In this document: piece by piece, positions 1 through 5,213 of the stretch
How the letters are laid out: every line of letters starts with the position of its first letter
How positions within the stretch are numbered: the stretch's first letter is position 1
DNA from: Candidatus Heimdallarchaeota archaeon
GTDB taxonomy: Archaea; Asgardarchaeota; Heimdallarchaeia; JABLTI01
Assembly (NCBI GenBank): GCA_030602675.1
Contig: JAUVZH010000180.1
Span: forward strand, 1 to 6,081
Direction of reading: 5' to 3'
DNA length: 6,081 nt
Position numbers and translations under genes: made by a program
Notes under the pieces: model-generated
What the model was told of the DNA's origin: nothing
The model's input: the letters and a program-made list of their open reading frames with translations, nothing else
The model's database searches: none

Positions 1-312
1 AGTAATGATCTCTATTATGATACTTATGTCAACATCATCAAAAACTACAATCTTTCGTCCACCTTTGCGATAAGAATTCAAGTGTTTATTTTCTGATACA
101 GCTTGACTGATACATTTAGCCACCCAAGCAGTCATAGAGACATTATAGTTTTTTTGTTTCTCTATTTCCTCCATCTTTGCTAAAGCTTTAGTAACATCTA
201 TTTCAATTAACCCACAAACCCTGTTAAAAGAAGCAGCAACAGCATTGTAGTCTGCTAGAATCCTTCTTGTAGGTGAAAACTTTCTAATTTGATAATTCTT
301 TTCTTTGGGCAT
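1..312 (-). CDS. 2-oxoacid dehydrogenase acyltransferase (E2) catalytic-domain protein, 3' part missing
   Basis: The minus-strand frame is open from an ATG at 312-310 to the window edge, giving 104 residues and no stop. The start resembles stand-alone E2 catalytic-domain proteins: a basic RKFSPTRR segment (residues 10-17), then CGLIEIDVTKA (33-43), a helix, NVSMTAWVAKCISQAV (57-72), ENKHLNSYR (74-82) and VVFDDVDISIIIE (89-101). In the family this CoA-dependent acyltransferase fold moves acyl groups to or from a lipoyl arm in pyruvate or branched-chain oxoacid dehydrogenase complexes. No lipoyl or E1/E3-binding domain precedes the fold here, so this is a single-domain form whose partner and substrate are unknown. 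The catalytic HxxxD motif would lie in the missing part, so activity cannot be judged. A TATA-like box about 25-32 bases upstream suggests an almost leaderless transcript. A TTG at 321-319 is a less likely alternative start, and an in-frame stop lies at 336-334. Confidence 0.82.
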   Translation of the reverse strand, partial: MPKEKNYQIRKFSPTRRILADYNAVAASFNRVCGLIEIDVTKALAKMEEIEKQKNYNVSMTAWVAKCISQAVSENKHLNSYRKGGRKIVVFDDVDISIIIEIIT

Positions 313-335
313 ACAAAACAAATTGTTTCTAGCTC

Positions 336-348
336 ATATATAAATTTT
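336..348 (-). promoter_or_regulatory. Archaeal TATA-like promoter for the E2-type gene
   Basis: Read on the minus strand, the sequence AAAATTTATATAT ends 24 bases before the ATG at 312. It is an A-rich BRE-like stretch followed by a TATA box. With the usual archaeal spacing of about 25-27 bases from TATA centre to start site, transcription would begin at about 313-315, so the mRNA would be leaderless or nearly so. This is inferred from spacing only. Confidence 0.5.
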
Positions 349-360
349 GTATATAGAGAG

Positions 361-424
361 AAAAAAGTAGAATCATTACATACGCTTCATCTTTAAGATT
401 AGAAGATAGTGTCAGGAAAGACAC
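361..424. repeat. Dispersed noncoding element, copy A
   Basis: This is one of three related noncoding segments in the window (others at 3345-3392 and 5125-5190), all in the same orientation. It begins with an A6 run (361-366). The next 31 bases (367-397) match 26 of 31 positions of copy C (5134-5164), including GTAGAATCA and CTTTAAG. It can fold as CTTCATCT (385-392) against AGAT (396-399) plus GAAG (402-405). A second hairpin follows, GTGTC (409-413) with GACAC (420-424) around an AGGAAA loop. It lies between the divergent E2-type gene and the gene at 641, just behind the E2 promoter. Read on the minus strand, the hairpins precede a T-run, as in a terminator or RNA 3' end. A small RNA or a miniature repeat are alternatives. 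No longer homology at its edges was seen. Confidence 0.5.
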
Positions 425-498
425 ACTTCAACGATAGACTCCCATTATTGTAAGTTTATTCAGACATTCCATTATCTACTTTTCTTATTACAATTACT

Positions 499-533
499 GC
501 GATAATAATTGAACTATTAAAGAATATTATCGC
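499..533. promoter_or_regulatory. 9-bp perfect inverted repeat, possible operator or hairpin
   Basis: GCGATAATA at 499-507 is the exact reverse complement of TATTATCGC at 525-533. With a one-base offset the arms extend inwards by two A/T pairs around a central stretch of about 12 bases. It lies in the divergent intergenic region, about 65 bases before the TATA-like box of the gene at 641. A dimeric regulator site fits the spacing of the arms. A weak stem-loop in a transcript is the alternative. Confidence 0.4.
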
Positions 534-596
534 AAAATAATGAATTTTACATCCCTTTTATGGATTCAGTTTAATTTTTATTAGCGTTAAGCTTTT

Positions 597-634
597 TTAT
601 TATAAAATCATTAGATATCACTACTATTAGAGGA
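597..634 (+). promoter_or_regulatory. TATA-like box and GAGG ribosome-binding motif before the gene at 641
   Basis: A T-rich stretch leads into TTATAAAA at 600-607, which would place the transcription start near 630. A GAGG motif at 630-633 sits seven bases before the ATG at 641 and could act as a Shine-Dalgarno sequence if transcription starts slightly upstream of it. Both elements are short in an AT-rich background. Confidence 0.4.
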
Positions 635-640
635 TTAGCA

Positions 641-1270
641 ATGAGTAGAACATATACCAACGTTTTTCGCATTAATCTTGCAGAATATTTTCTCATTGAT
701 GACTATGGTAAACACAAACGCATCACTCCTCGCCCGAAAATACTCTTTGATAATTCTGCTTTAATCATTGTTTCGAATTTCGATCAAAAGATCTATGACT
801 TTACCGGTATTAATGCTTCTGAACAGAAACAATCTGCTACCAGTAAATTGGCTAAAGAGTTAGGAGCTAAGCATGGCTTTTCTGTTGAACGAATTACCTA
901 TCCCTCCGAAAATATTCCCCCCGAACATCTTCAATTCATTGAATACTTTGCTGATGATCATTATCTTCCTAAAGGGCAACTAGACACTTCGAAACATTAT
1001 CATTGCTATTTCTGCGAGCAATTATTAGTTAGAAAGGACAATTCTTGTTCCTCATGTGGGAAAGAGATTGTTATCTGTTTTGTCTGTAACTTTCCCATTT
1101 TATATGGTGACCTTGTTGGGAAATGCAGCTTATGTGGCGCAGTAGCTCATCTCGTTCATTTTTATGAATGGATAAAAGCTTTAGGAATGTGCTCTAAATG
1201 CAATCAGAAGCTTCATCCTGAAGGAATCATTCCTATAACTGAGGAGAATAAAGATTCTTTCTTTGACTAG
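641..1270 (+). CDS. Gelsolin-like / zinc-ribbon / RING-like protein
   Basis: This 209-residue soluble protein appears to have three parts. Residues about 36-106 resemble a gelsolin repeat: a hydrophobic strand ALIIV (40-44), KIYDFTGINAS (50-60), a helix with SATSKLAKEL (65-74), then GFSVERI (79-85) and a closing LQFIEYF (97-103). A rubredoxin-type zinc ribbon follows, with C122, C125, C136 and C139. Residues 146-187 then hold C146-x2-C149, C162-x2-C165, H170-x2-H173 and C184-x2-C187, with W177 between the last two pairs. That order of four ligand pairs and the tryptophan match a RING-type cross-brace in C4-H2-C2 form. RING domains usually recruit an E2 ubiquitin-conjugating enzyme and gelsolin domains bind actin, but neither activity is shown here. 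The zinc-binding region is well supported, the RING fold is likely, and the gelsolin relation is tentative. The ATG follows a GAGG motif. Isoleucine codons are mostly ATT/ATC (15 of 18) and three of six arginines use CGC, unlike the ATA-rich genes downstream. No transmembrane segment is seen. Confidence 0.72.
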   Translation: MSRTYTNVFRINLAEYFLIDDYGKHKRITPRPKILFDNSALIIVSNFDQKIYDFTGINASEQKQSATSKLAKELGAKHGFSVERITYPSENIPPEHLQFIEYFADDHYLPKGQLDTSKHYHCYFCEQLLVRKDNSCSSCGKEIVICFVCNFPILYGDLVGKCSLCGAVAHLVHFYEWIKALGMCSKCNQKLHPEGIIPITEENKDSFFD

Positions 1271-1372
1271 ATGAACAATTTTCACTCTTCGACTTCTTTG
1301 TTCAGGTCTAAAAGTTCGGTTCGCTTCGGTAAAGACACGCTAAGATGAGAAGTATCTACTTACTGAGCATCT
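1271..1372 (+). other. Noncoding stretch with two weak hairpins after the gene at 641
   Basis: The 215 bases between 1271 and 1485 hold no convincing gene. TGAACAA (1272-1278) is the exact inverse of TTGTTCA (1298-1304), with GAC (1265-1267) and GTC (1306-1308) able to extend the stem. It starts right after the stop codon and could end or protect the upstream mRNA, but no T-run follows. A second fold pairs AGATG (1343-1347) with CATCT (1368-1372) and, within it, AAGTA (1350-1354) with TACTT (1357-1361), though that inner loop is too short to close fully. A GC-richer patch (about 1313-1340) sits between the two folds. Confidence 0.3.
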
Positions 1373-1436
1373 CGTTTGCAGAATTGACTCAATGACTATT
1401 TAATCTACAAATTTTTTGCAAGGAAAAATAATATGT

Positions 1437-1453
1437 GAAAGAGTTAATATAAG
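1437..1453 (+). promoter_or_regulatory. TATA-like promoter for the DUF433/DUF5615 pair
   Basis: Purine-rich GAAAGAG (1437-1443) is followed by TTAATATAAG (1444-1453). With usual archaeal spacing this puts the start of transcription near 1475, giving a leader of about ten bases before the ATG at 1486. No clear Shine-Dalgarno motif is present. The assignment is by position and composition only. Confidence 0.4.
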
Positions 1454-1485
1454 AAAATAGGAATAGAATATCTAGTGATGAGTGT

Positions 1486-1731
1486 ATGACAACTCCTTTA
1501 ATAAATGAAAGAATAGAGGTAAATCCAAAGATACTAACAGGTAAAGCAATCATAAAAGGAACAAGAATAGCAGTCGAGTTCATATTAGAATTACTAGCAA
1601 ATGATTGGGCTTATGAAACTATACTGGAAAATTATCCTCAACTAAAGAAAGCGGATATTCTCGCGGCAATAGATTATGCAAGAATCATTATAAAAGAAGA
1701 ACAATTGCGACCAGTGAAGGTTGAAGAATGA
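1486..1731 (+). CDS. DUF433 family protein, putative antitoxin
   Basis: The 81-residue protein has the DUF433 signature: INERIEVNPKILTGKAIIKGTRIAVEFILELLAND (about residues 6-40), with the conserved G-K-x-x-I-K-G-T-R-I turn at 19-28. A helical DNA-binding-like region follows (about 31-66) containing WAYETILENYPQLKKADILAAIDYA. DUF433 proteins are small helix-turn-helix-like proteins often found immediately before a DUF5615 PIN-like protein, and the pair is treated as a VapBC-like toxin-antitoxin module. That is the arrangement here: its TGA stop overlaps the ATG of the next gene in ATGA (1728-1731), so the two are probably translated together. The upstream ATG at 1478 meets a stop after three codons, so 1486 is the start. 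Nine of its 13 isoleucine codons are ATA. The family call is strong; the antitoxin role is inferred from the pairing. Confidence 0.9.
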   Translation: MTTPLINERIEVNPKILTGKAIIKGTRIAVEFILELLANDWAYETILENYPQLKKADILAAIDYARIIIKEEQLRPVKVEE

Positions 1732-2087
1732 AAATCAGGTACCTTGCAGATGAAAATATACCTCTAGTAGTAATAAAGGAGTTAAGCGAACAAGGATTTT
1801 CGATTGAAAGCATTGCTTCAAGTAAAAAAGGGATGACTGATATAGAAATAATGAAATTTGCTTTTGATAAAGAACTAGTGATAATCACCTTTGATAAAGA
1901 CTTTGGTCAACTAATTTTTAAGGAAAAGGTTAAGTCAAAGGGGATAATCTTACTTAGAATTCCTCCTACTTCACCTGATAAAATAAAATCATTTATTAAA
2001 CAAATACTTGAAGACAAAGAATTCAATCCTTTAGAGAAATTTGTTGTTATTTACGAGAAACATATGAGAATTGTAGATTTATCTTGA
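1728..2087 (+). CDS. DUF5615 family PIN-like protein, putative toxin nuclease
   Basis: The 119-residue protein begins with the family motif RYLADENIP (residues 4-12) and continues with KKGMTDIEIMKFAFDKELVIITFDKDFGQLIF (33-64) and GIILLRIPP (72-80). D8, D38, D56 and D58 are the acidic residues that would form the metal site in this PIN-like (Mut7-C-related) group, and all are present. The length is normal for the family and nothing suggests decay. Members are thought to act as RNA-cleaving toxins, though many are uncharacterised and some may have housekeeping roles. Its ATG lies within the stop region of the DUF433 gene, which points to coupling in one operon. A short stem and a T7 run follow the stop. 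Confidence 0.9.
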   Translation: MKIRYLADENIPLVVIKELSEQGFSIESIASSKKGMTDIEIMKFAFDKELVIITFDKDFGQLIFKEKVKSKGIILLRIPPTSPDKIKSFIKQILEDKEFNPLEKFVVIYEKHMRIVDLS

Positions 2088-2090
2088 ATA

Positions 2091-2160
2091 AGAAACATTT
2101 CTGATTTTTTTAATTTACATATGATGCCAATAAGTTTTGCTTTAGATAGTCTTTTTTTTT
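2091..2160 (+). terminator. T-rich termination region after the DUF433/DUF5615 pair
   Basis: Four bases after the stop codon, AGAA (2091-2094) can pair with TTCT (2099-2102), and a T7 run follows at 2105-2111. A longer T9 run lies at 2152-2160. Archaeal RNA polymerase commonly stops at T-tracts even with little secondary structure, so either or both could end the transcript. The rest of the gap to 2224 is AT-rich and shows no gene. Confidence 0.45.
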
Positions 2161-2224
2161 CCTGATAGTAAATCCATAATATTAACCTTAGTTTTTGTTT
2201 ATAATTCACTATTTATTTTTAATC

Positions 2225-3133
2225 TTACAAGTGTTTGAAACTTATTCTTACATAATCTTCCAAAGACATTGGTTCATATTCAAAGGTACTCCTTAGAATC
2301 TTGTGATCCTCTATAGCTTGTTTAGCTAAATCTGTAGGGAAATTATTCAGAAGTTGAACATATTTTACTAAATGTCTTAGATAGGGATTAAATGGATAAG
2401 TAACAATTGAAGCAATTTTCAATCCAAATAATGGTAATTTACGATATTTTATCTTTCTTCCAAGAACAGATGAGATTCTTTCTGCTACCTCTGGAAATGA
2501 AAATGGTTCAGCAGAAGTCATATGAAATCGTTTTTTATTTAAGTCATCTCTTATTGCTGCTTGAGCAGCAATCTCACCAACGTCTTGTGGAGCTACTGAA
2601 GGCATTATTGGTGAACCTCCACCAGGAACAATCATCATTCCTTTTCGAGTAAAACTTTCGAAGATCATATATGAAGGCGGACAACCTAAAACAGTCCAGT
2701 TTAGATTAGAATTAGCTAATCGATCTTCTATTGCCATTTTATAATAGCCTACTTCTAGTTTTAATTTGCTAATTAATTCCTTTTGGATATCATATATAGA
2801 AATGAAAACAATTCGTTTTATTTGTGATTTTTCTGCTTCATCCAAGATTGTCATTACTGCATCGTGTTCTATTTTCTTTTGTTTTCGAATAAGTTTAGGA
2901 TGCATTGCTGATAAACTAATGATTATAGCTTTAACATTTACAAGTGAGCCAGTAATTGATTCTCTATTAAGAACATCACCCTCAAAGTATTCTGGTTCTT
3001 CCCCAAGTTTCTTTTTAGCCCTTTTAATATCTCGAGTGAAAACCTTTACTGGTATTTTCCTTTGAACCAAGCTTTTCACGATATATTGTCCATAATTGCC
3101 TGTTCCACCAAAAATTAACACTGAGTCTAGCAT
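2225..3133 (-). CDS. NmrA-like NAD(P)-binding protein (atypical short-chain dehydrogenase)
   Basis: The 302-residue protein opens with a Rossmann motif, VLIFGGTGNYGQYIVKSL, in which G9-x2-G12-x2-G15 is the atypical-SDR glycine pattern. R34 in VKVFTRD lies where NADP-binding members often have a basic residue. GDV (52-54) follows, then the strand KAIIISLSAMHP (68-79) and RIVFISIYD (107-115). Y130-Y131-K132 begins the helix that carries the active-site lysine in NmrA-like relatives, and NWTVLGCPPSYM (145-156) takes the place of the usual WTILRP segment. The C-terminal half (about 180-302) holds the substrate-side region, including a hydrophobic stretch near 234-247. Relatives include NDUFA9-like subunits, sugar epimerases and redox-sensing regulators, so the substrate is not predictable. 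It stands alone on its strand, divergent from the protease gene at 3462. A TATA-like stretch lies about 18-30 bases before the ATG, suggesting a leaderless mRNA. Confidence 0.85.
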   Translation of the reverse strand: MLDSVLIFGGTGNYGQYIVKSLVQRKIPVKVFTRDIKRAKKKLGEEPEYFEGDVLNRESITGSLVNVKAIIISLSAMHPKLIRKQKKIEHDAVMTILDEAEKSQIKRIVFISIYDIQKELISKLKLEVGYYKMAIEDRLANSNLNWTVLGCPPSYMIFESFTRKGMMIVPGGGSPIMPSVAPQDVGEIAAQAAIRDDLNKKRFHMTSAEPFSFPEVAERISSVLGRKIKYRKLPLFGLKIASIVTYPFNPYLRHLVKYVQLLNNFPTDLAKQAIEDHKILRSTFEYEPMSLEDYVRISFKHL

Positions 3134-3148
3134 CCTATAAATAACACC

Positions 3149-3164
3149 AAATATAAATTATCTT
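3149..3164 (-). promoter_or_regulatory. TATA-like stretch before the NmrA-like gene
   Basis: On the minus strand the sequence ATAATTTATATTTGG (about 3163-3149) lies 16-31 bases before the ATG at 3133. The spacing fits a start of transcription at or very near the start codon, so a leaderless mRNA is likely. The exact box position is ambiguous because the whole stretch is A/T. Confidence 0.35.
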
Positions 3165-3239
3165 CTCCAAGTATTTGAATAATTCTTTGCTTGTTGGTTT
3201 TATATCAAAAATATATTAATCAGTCACAATGTATAATTC

Positions 3240-3274
3240 CTGTTTTAGTTACTGGACGACTAACTTGAAAACAG
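3240..3274. promoter_or_regulatory. 12-bp interrupted inverted repeat (stable hairpin or operator)
   Basis: CTGTTTTAGTTA (3240-3251) is matched by TAACT (3261-3265) and AAAACAG (3268-3274). This gives twelve base pairs, interrupted only by a two-base TG bulge, around a nine-base loop. It is the strongest inverted repeat I found in the window. It lies in the divergent region, about 107 bases upstream of the NmrA-like start and about 190 bases before the protease start. No T-run follows on the plus strand. It may be a regulator site shared by both promoters or part of a small RNA. Confidence 0.5.
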
Positions 3275-3344
3275 CAAAAATAGCCATTTCGATCTGTTCT
3301 TTTTACAATAAAATTAACTCCAAAAATTATTGGAAAAACAAAGT

Positions 3345-3392
3345 AAAAAAGCTAAAGCACTCACTTCTTCTTTAAGAATTAGAGAGTTATCT
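3345..3392. repeat. Dispersed noncoding element, copy B
   Basis: An A6 run (3345-3350) precedes GCAC (3357-3360) and the 15-base core CACTTCTTCTTTAAG (3362-3376), which is identical to copy C at 5150-5164. The core can fold with TTCTT (3365-3369) against AAGAA (3374-3378). The outer part is more diverged than in copies A and C: GTAGAATCA is not preserved and the downstream hairpin is absent. It sits about 70-115 bases before the protease start codon. Functional alternatives are as for copy A. Confidence 0.4.
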
Positions 3393-3418
3393 TTAATGCA
3401 AATAATAAGAGTTATCTT
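3383..3418 (+). repeat. Spaced 11-bp direct repeat before the protease promoter
   Basis: AGAGTTATCTT occurs at 3383-3393 and again at 3408-3418, with starts 25 bases apart, each followed by A/T. The second copy ends just before the TATA-like box of the protease gene, a usual place for activator or repressor sites in archaea. The match is short in AT-rich sequence, so chance is possible. Confidence 0.35.
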
Positions 3419-3420
3419 AA

Positions 3421-3436
3421 CCTTATAATGAATTTT
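3421..3436 (+). promoter_or_regulatory. TATA-like box for the metalloprotease gene
   Basis: CCTTATAATG (3421-3430) lies about 32-41 bases before the ATG at 3462. Usual archaeal spacing would start transcription near 3454, leaving a leader of about eight bases without a Shine-Dalgarno motif. Confidence 0.4.
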
Positions 3437-3461
3437 CTCTTAATTATAACTGGTTTGAATT

Positions 3462-5003
3462 ATGAGATTATTGGGTTGGAAATTATTATTACTCTCATTA
3501 GTTCTTACACTTCTAGTGAAACCTATCTATTCCTATTCTCCTGAAATTGAAGAAGAAACTATAATTAGATATAATCCTGAAGGCAAAAATGAGAATGTGT
3601 CAATAAAAAGCAGATTCAGAAATTTCCCCAAAGCAATATCTAAGAATGATGAGGAAATTGGAAATCAAGGAATTTTTTGGTCTTTAGATGTTTTAGGGGG
3701 ATTATATGTTCAGAAAAGGGCAACTTTGTTATCTGTTGGAGAGAAGTGTTATATTTATATGGCAAATGAAACAATCGAAGATATTGGACAATCAACAGCA
3801 ATAAATAATTGTAATTATTATAGAGATGAATTTGATGTTGTAATCTATGATAAAAATATTGAATTCATGGGGCACCCGGATGGTCGAATAGGGGATATAG
3901 ACGGAGACCCAAAAGTAACCGTTTTAATTGTACCATTAAATGGTGCAGGGGGGGTGTATCTCCAAAAAGATGACATACCAGATTCTACTTACTCCAATCA
4001 CCGAGAAATGGTCTATATTGATTCAAGTATGGGGGAAAGAATAGGGGGATTAATGACCTTAATGCATGAATTTAATCATCTTATATGGTTTAACAATGAA
4101 ATGGATGAAGGTCATTTCCTTTTGGAAGGAGCAGCTGAATTCGCCATCTATTATGCAGGATATCTATCAACAGCATCAAACTACCGGGGAATAAATCTAA
4201 CATGGCACACTAATAATTTCATCGATAATCATCAACGTTCGCTCCTATCATTTCATTTAAACAATAGGATTCCCCTGAGTGAAGAGTATGGTAAAGCCTA
4301 TTTGTTTATGCTTTATTTAGTAGAACAATTCGGTATTGATTTTCTCAGAAATCTTGTTTTGACCTTACCAGATGGTCCATTAGGAATCGATAGTGCCTTG
4401 AATTCATCAGGCTATAATGTTAGATTTAATGAGGTTTTTCTTAATTGGATCACTACTTGTACGATTGATAATGAGATAATAGCTAATGGTATCTATGGTT
4501 TCAATAATGTTGATTTTGTAGTTAACTCAGATGAAATAGTTGATAATTATCCCCATCAAAAGAAGGAAATGAAGCATTATCCCTACGGCTTTCATGTGAA
4601 GAAATTGATAAACCCACCAGATAATTTTACTTTTCAAATAACTAATCCATACCCAACACATTCGTTAGGAATTTCAATAGCTATTAATGATCAAAATGGT
4701 TGGCAAGTAATAAAAACAACCTACTCAGAGATTATTGAGACAATTAACATTTTTATTTCTGGGAAAAATATCAATGAAGCATTTATTCTAACGACTCTAA
4801 TATCTGAGAATACCCCTGATGATTTTCTTGATTTTATAAACGTAGGTGAAGAATCCTTTTATCTACTAGATTATTCCATTGTAGAAGGTCATATTCAAAC
4901 AACTAAAATGAATTGTATAAGCATTGGATTTGTTCTAGGATTCATAGTTGTTTTATCTATTGTAAGGAAACGAAGGAATCTTAAAACAATTCAATTAGAT
5001 TAG
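3462..5003 (+). CDS. Secreted, membrane-anchored HExxH zinc metalloprotease
   Basis: The 513-residue protein starts with a signal peptide (residues 1-25, a hydrophobic run from L8 to V19). The catalytic region carries H202-E-F-N-H206, with E222 in LLEGAAEF sixteen residues later. That is the gluzincin pattern in which the glutamate of an EG-x-A motif is the third zinc ligand. Before it, DGRIGDIDGDPKVTVLIV (140-157) has the D-x-D-x-D spacing of a calcium-binding loop, often seen ahead of the active site in M30-like (hyicolysin) and M6-like proteases. A further helical part (about 270-345) and a beta-rich C-terminal half follow. The end has a transmembrane helix (about 485-501) and RKRR (502-505), which anchors the enzyme with its active site outside the cell. 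Likely roles are peptide scavenging or surface protein processing; the substrate is unknown. The nearest family is uncertain, M30-like being my preference. It appears monocistronic. Confidence 0.85.
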   Translation: MRLLGWKLLLLSLVLTLLVKPIYSYSPEIEEETIIRYNPEGKNENVSIKSRFRNFPKAISKNDEEIGNQGIFWSLDVLGGLYVQKRATLLSVGEKCYIYMANETIEDIGQSTAINNCNYYRDEFDVVIYDKNIEFMGHPDGRIGDIDGDPKVTVLIVPLNGAGGVYLQKDDIPDSTYSNHREMVYIDSSMGERIGGLMTLMHEFNHLIWFNNEMDEGHFLLEGAAEFAIYYAGYLSTASNYRGINLTWHTNNFIDNHQRSLLSFHLNNRIPLSEEYGKAYLFMLYLVEQFGIDFLRNLVLTLPDGPLGIDSALNSSGYNVRFNEVFLNWITTCTIDNEIIANGIYGFNNVDFVVNSDEIVDNYPHQKKEMKHYPYGFHVKKLINPPDNFTFQITNPYPTHSLGISIAINDQNGWQVIKTTYSEIIETINIFISGKNINEAFILTTLISENTPDDFLDFINVGEESFYLLDYSIVEGHIQTTKMNCISIGFVLGFIVVLSIVRKRRNLKTIQLD

Positions 5004-5124
5004 AAATTAGATGTAGCAAGTGTTCATACTTTTTATATTAAATATGTTCATTCTTCAATAAAAAATAAGTCACTCGCATTTCTTCCTCAAAAAAATCTTA
5101 GTGCAACTAAACAAAATGAAAAAC

Positions 5125-5190
5125 AAAAAAAATGTAGAATCACTGCACACACTTCTTCTTTAAGGGGTAGAAGCCTAGTTCGGGAAGGAC
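5125..5190. repeat. Dispersed noncoding element, copy C
   Basis: An A8 run (5125-5132) precedes GTAGAATCACTGCAC (5134-5148) and the core CACTTCTTCTTTAAG (5150-5164). CTTCT (5152-5156 or 5155-5159) can pair with AGAAG (5169-5173). GTTC (5178-5181) can pair with GGAC (5187-5190) through one G-T pair, around a GGGAA loop that resembles the AGGAAA loop of copy A. It lies between two convergent genes. For the minus-strand regulator gene ending at 5214, the order is stop codon, hairpins, then T8, which fits a terminator. The rest of 5004-5213 is AT-rich, with a T5 at 5030-5034 that may end the protease transcript. Confidence 0.5.
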
Positions 5191-5213
5191 AATAAAGAAT
5201 AAGAGCCTTGAAT

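Noticed and set aside
1340..1400. Box C/D small RNA: AGATGA followed by CTGA and a later ATGACT
   Set aside because: The C-like box lacks the full RTGATGA pattern, no good final D box is placed correctly, and terminal pairing is absent.
1389..1583. 64-codon minus-strand open frame
   Set aside because: It overlaps the promoter and first third of the well-supported DUF433 gene on the opposite strand, and its product is a low-complexity hydrophobic string with no family resemblance.
1688..1888. 66-codon minus-strand open frame
   Set aside because: It is a shadow of the DUF433/DUF5615 genes, both of which have clear family motifs on the plus strand.
2152..2160. T9 run as terminator of the NmrA-like gene
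   Set aside because: The T-run is on the plus strand; the minus-strand NmrA-like gene would need an A-run there on the plus strand, and none follows its stop at 2225.
2407..2652. 81-codon plus-strand open frame
   Set aside because: It lies wholly inside the NmrA-like gene, antisense to it; the translation is rich in Leu, Phe and Gln with no recognisable domain.
2766..3065. 99-codon plus-strand open frame
   Set aside because: It is antisense to the Rossmann region of the NmrA-like gene, where the real protein has its conserved glycine motif; nothing supports independent coding.
361..5190. CRISPR array from the repeated element
   Set aside because: There are only three diverged copies, kilobases apart with genes between them, and no regular spacers.
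5165..5200. tRNA T-arm-like sequence (AGTTCGGGA) in copy C
   Set aside because: No acceptor stem, anticodon arm or matching T-stem could be found around it.
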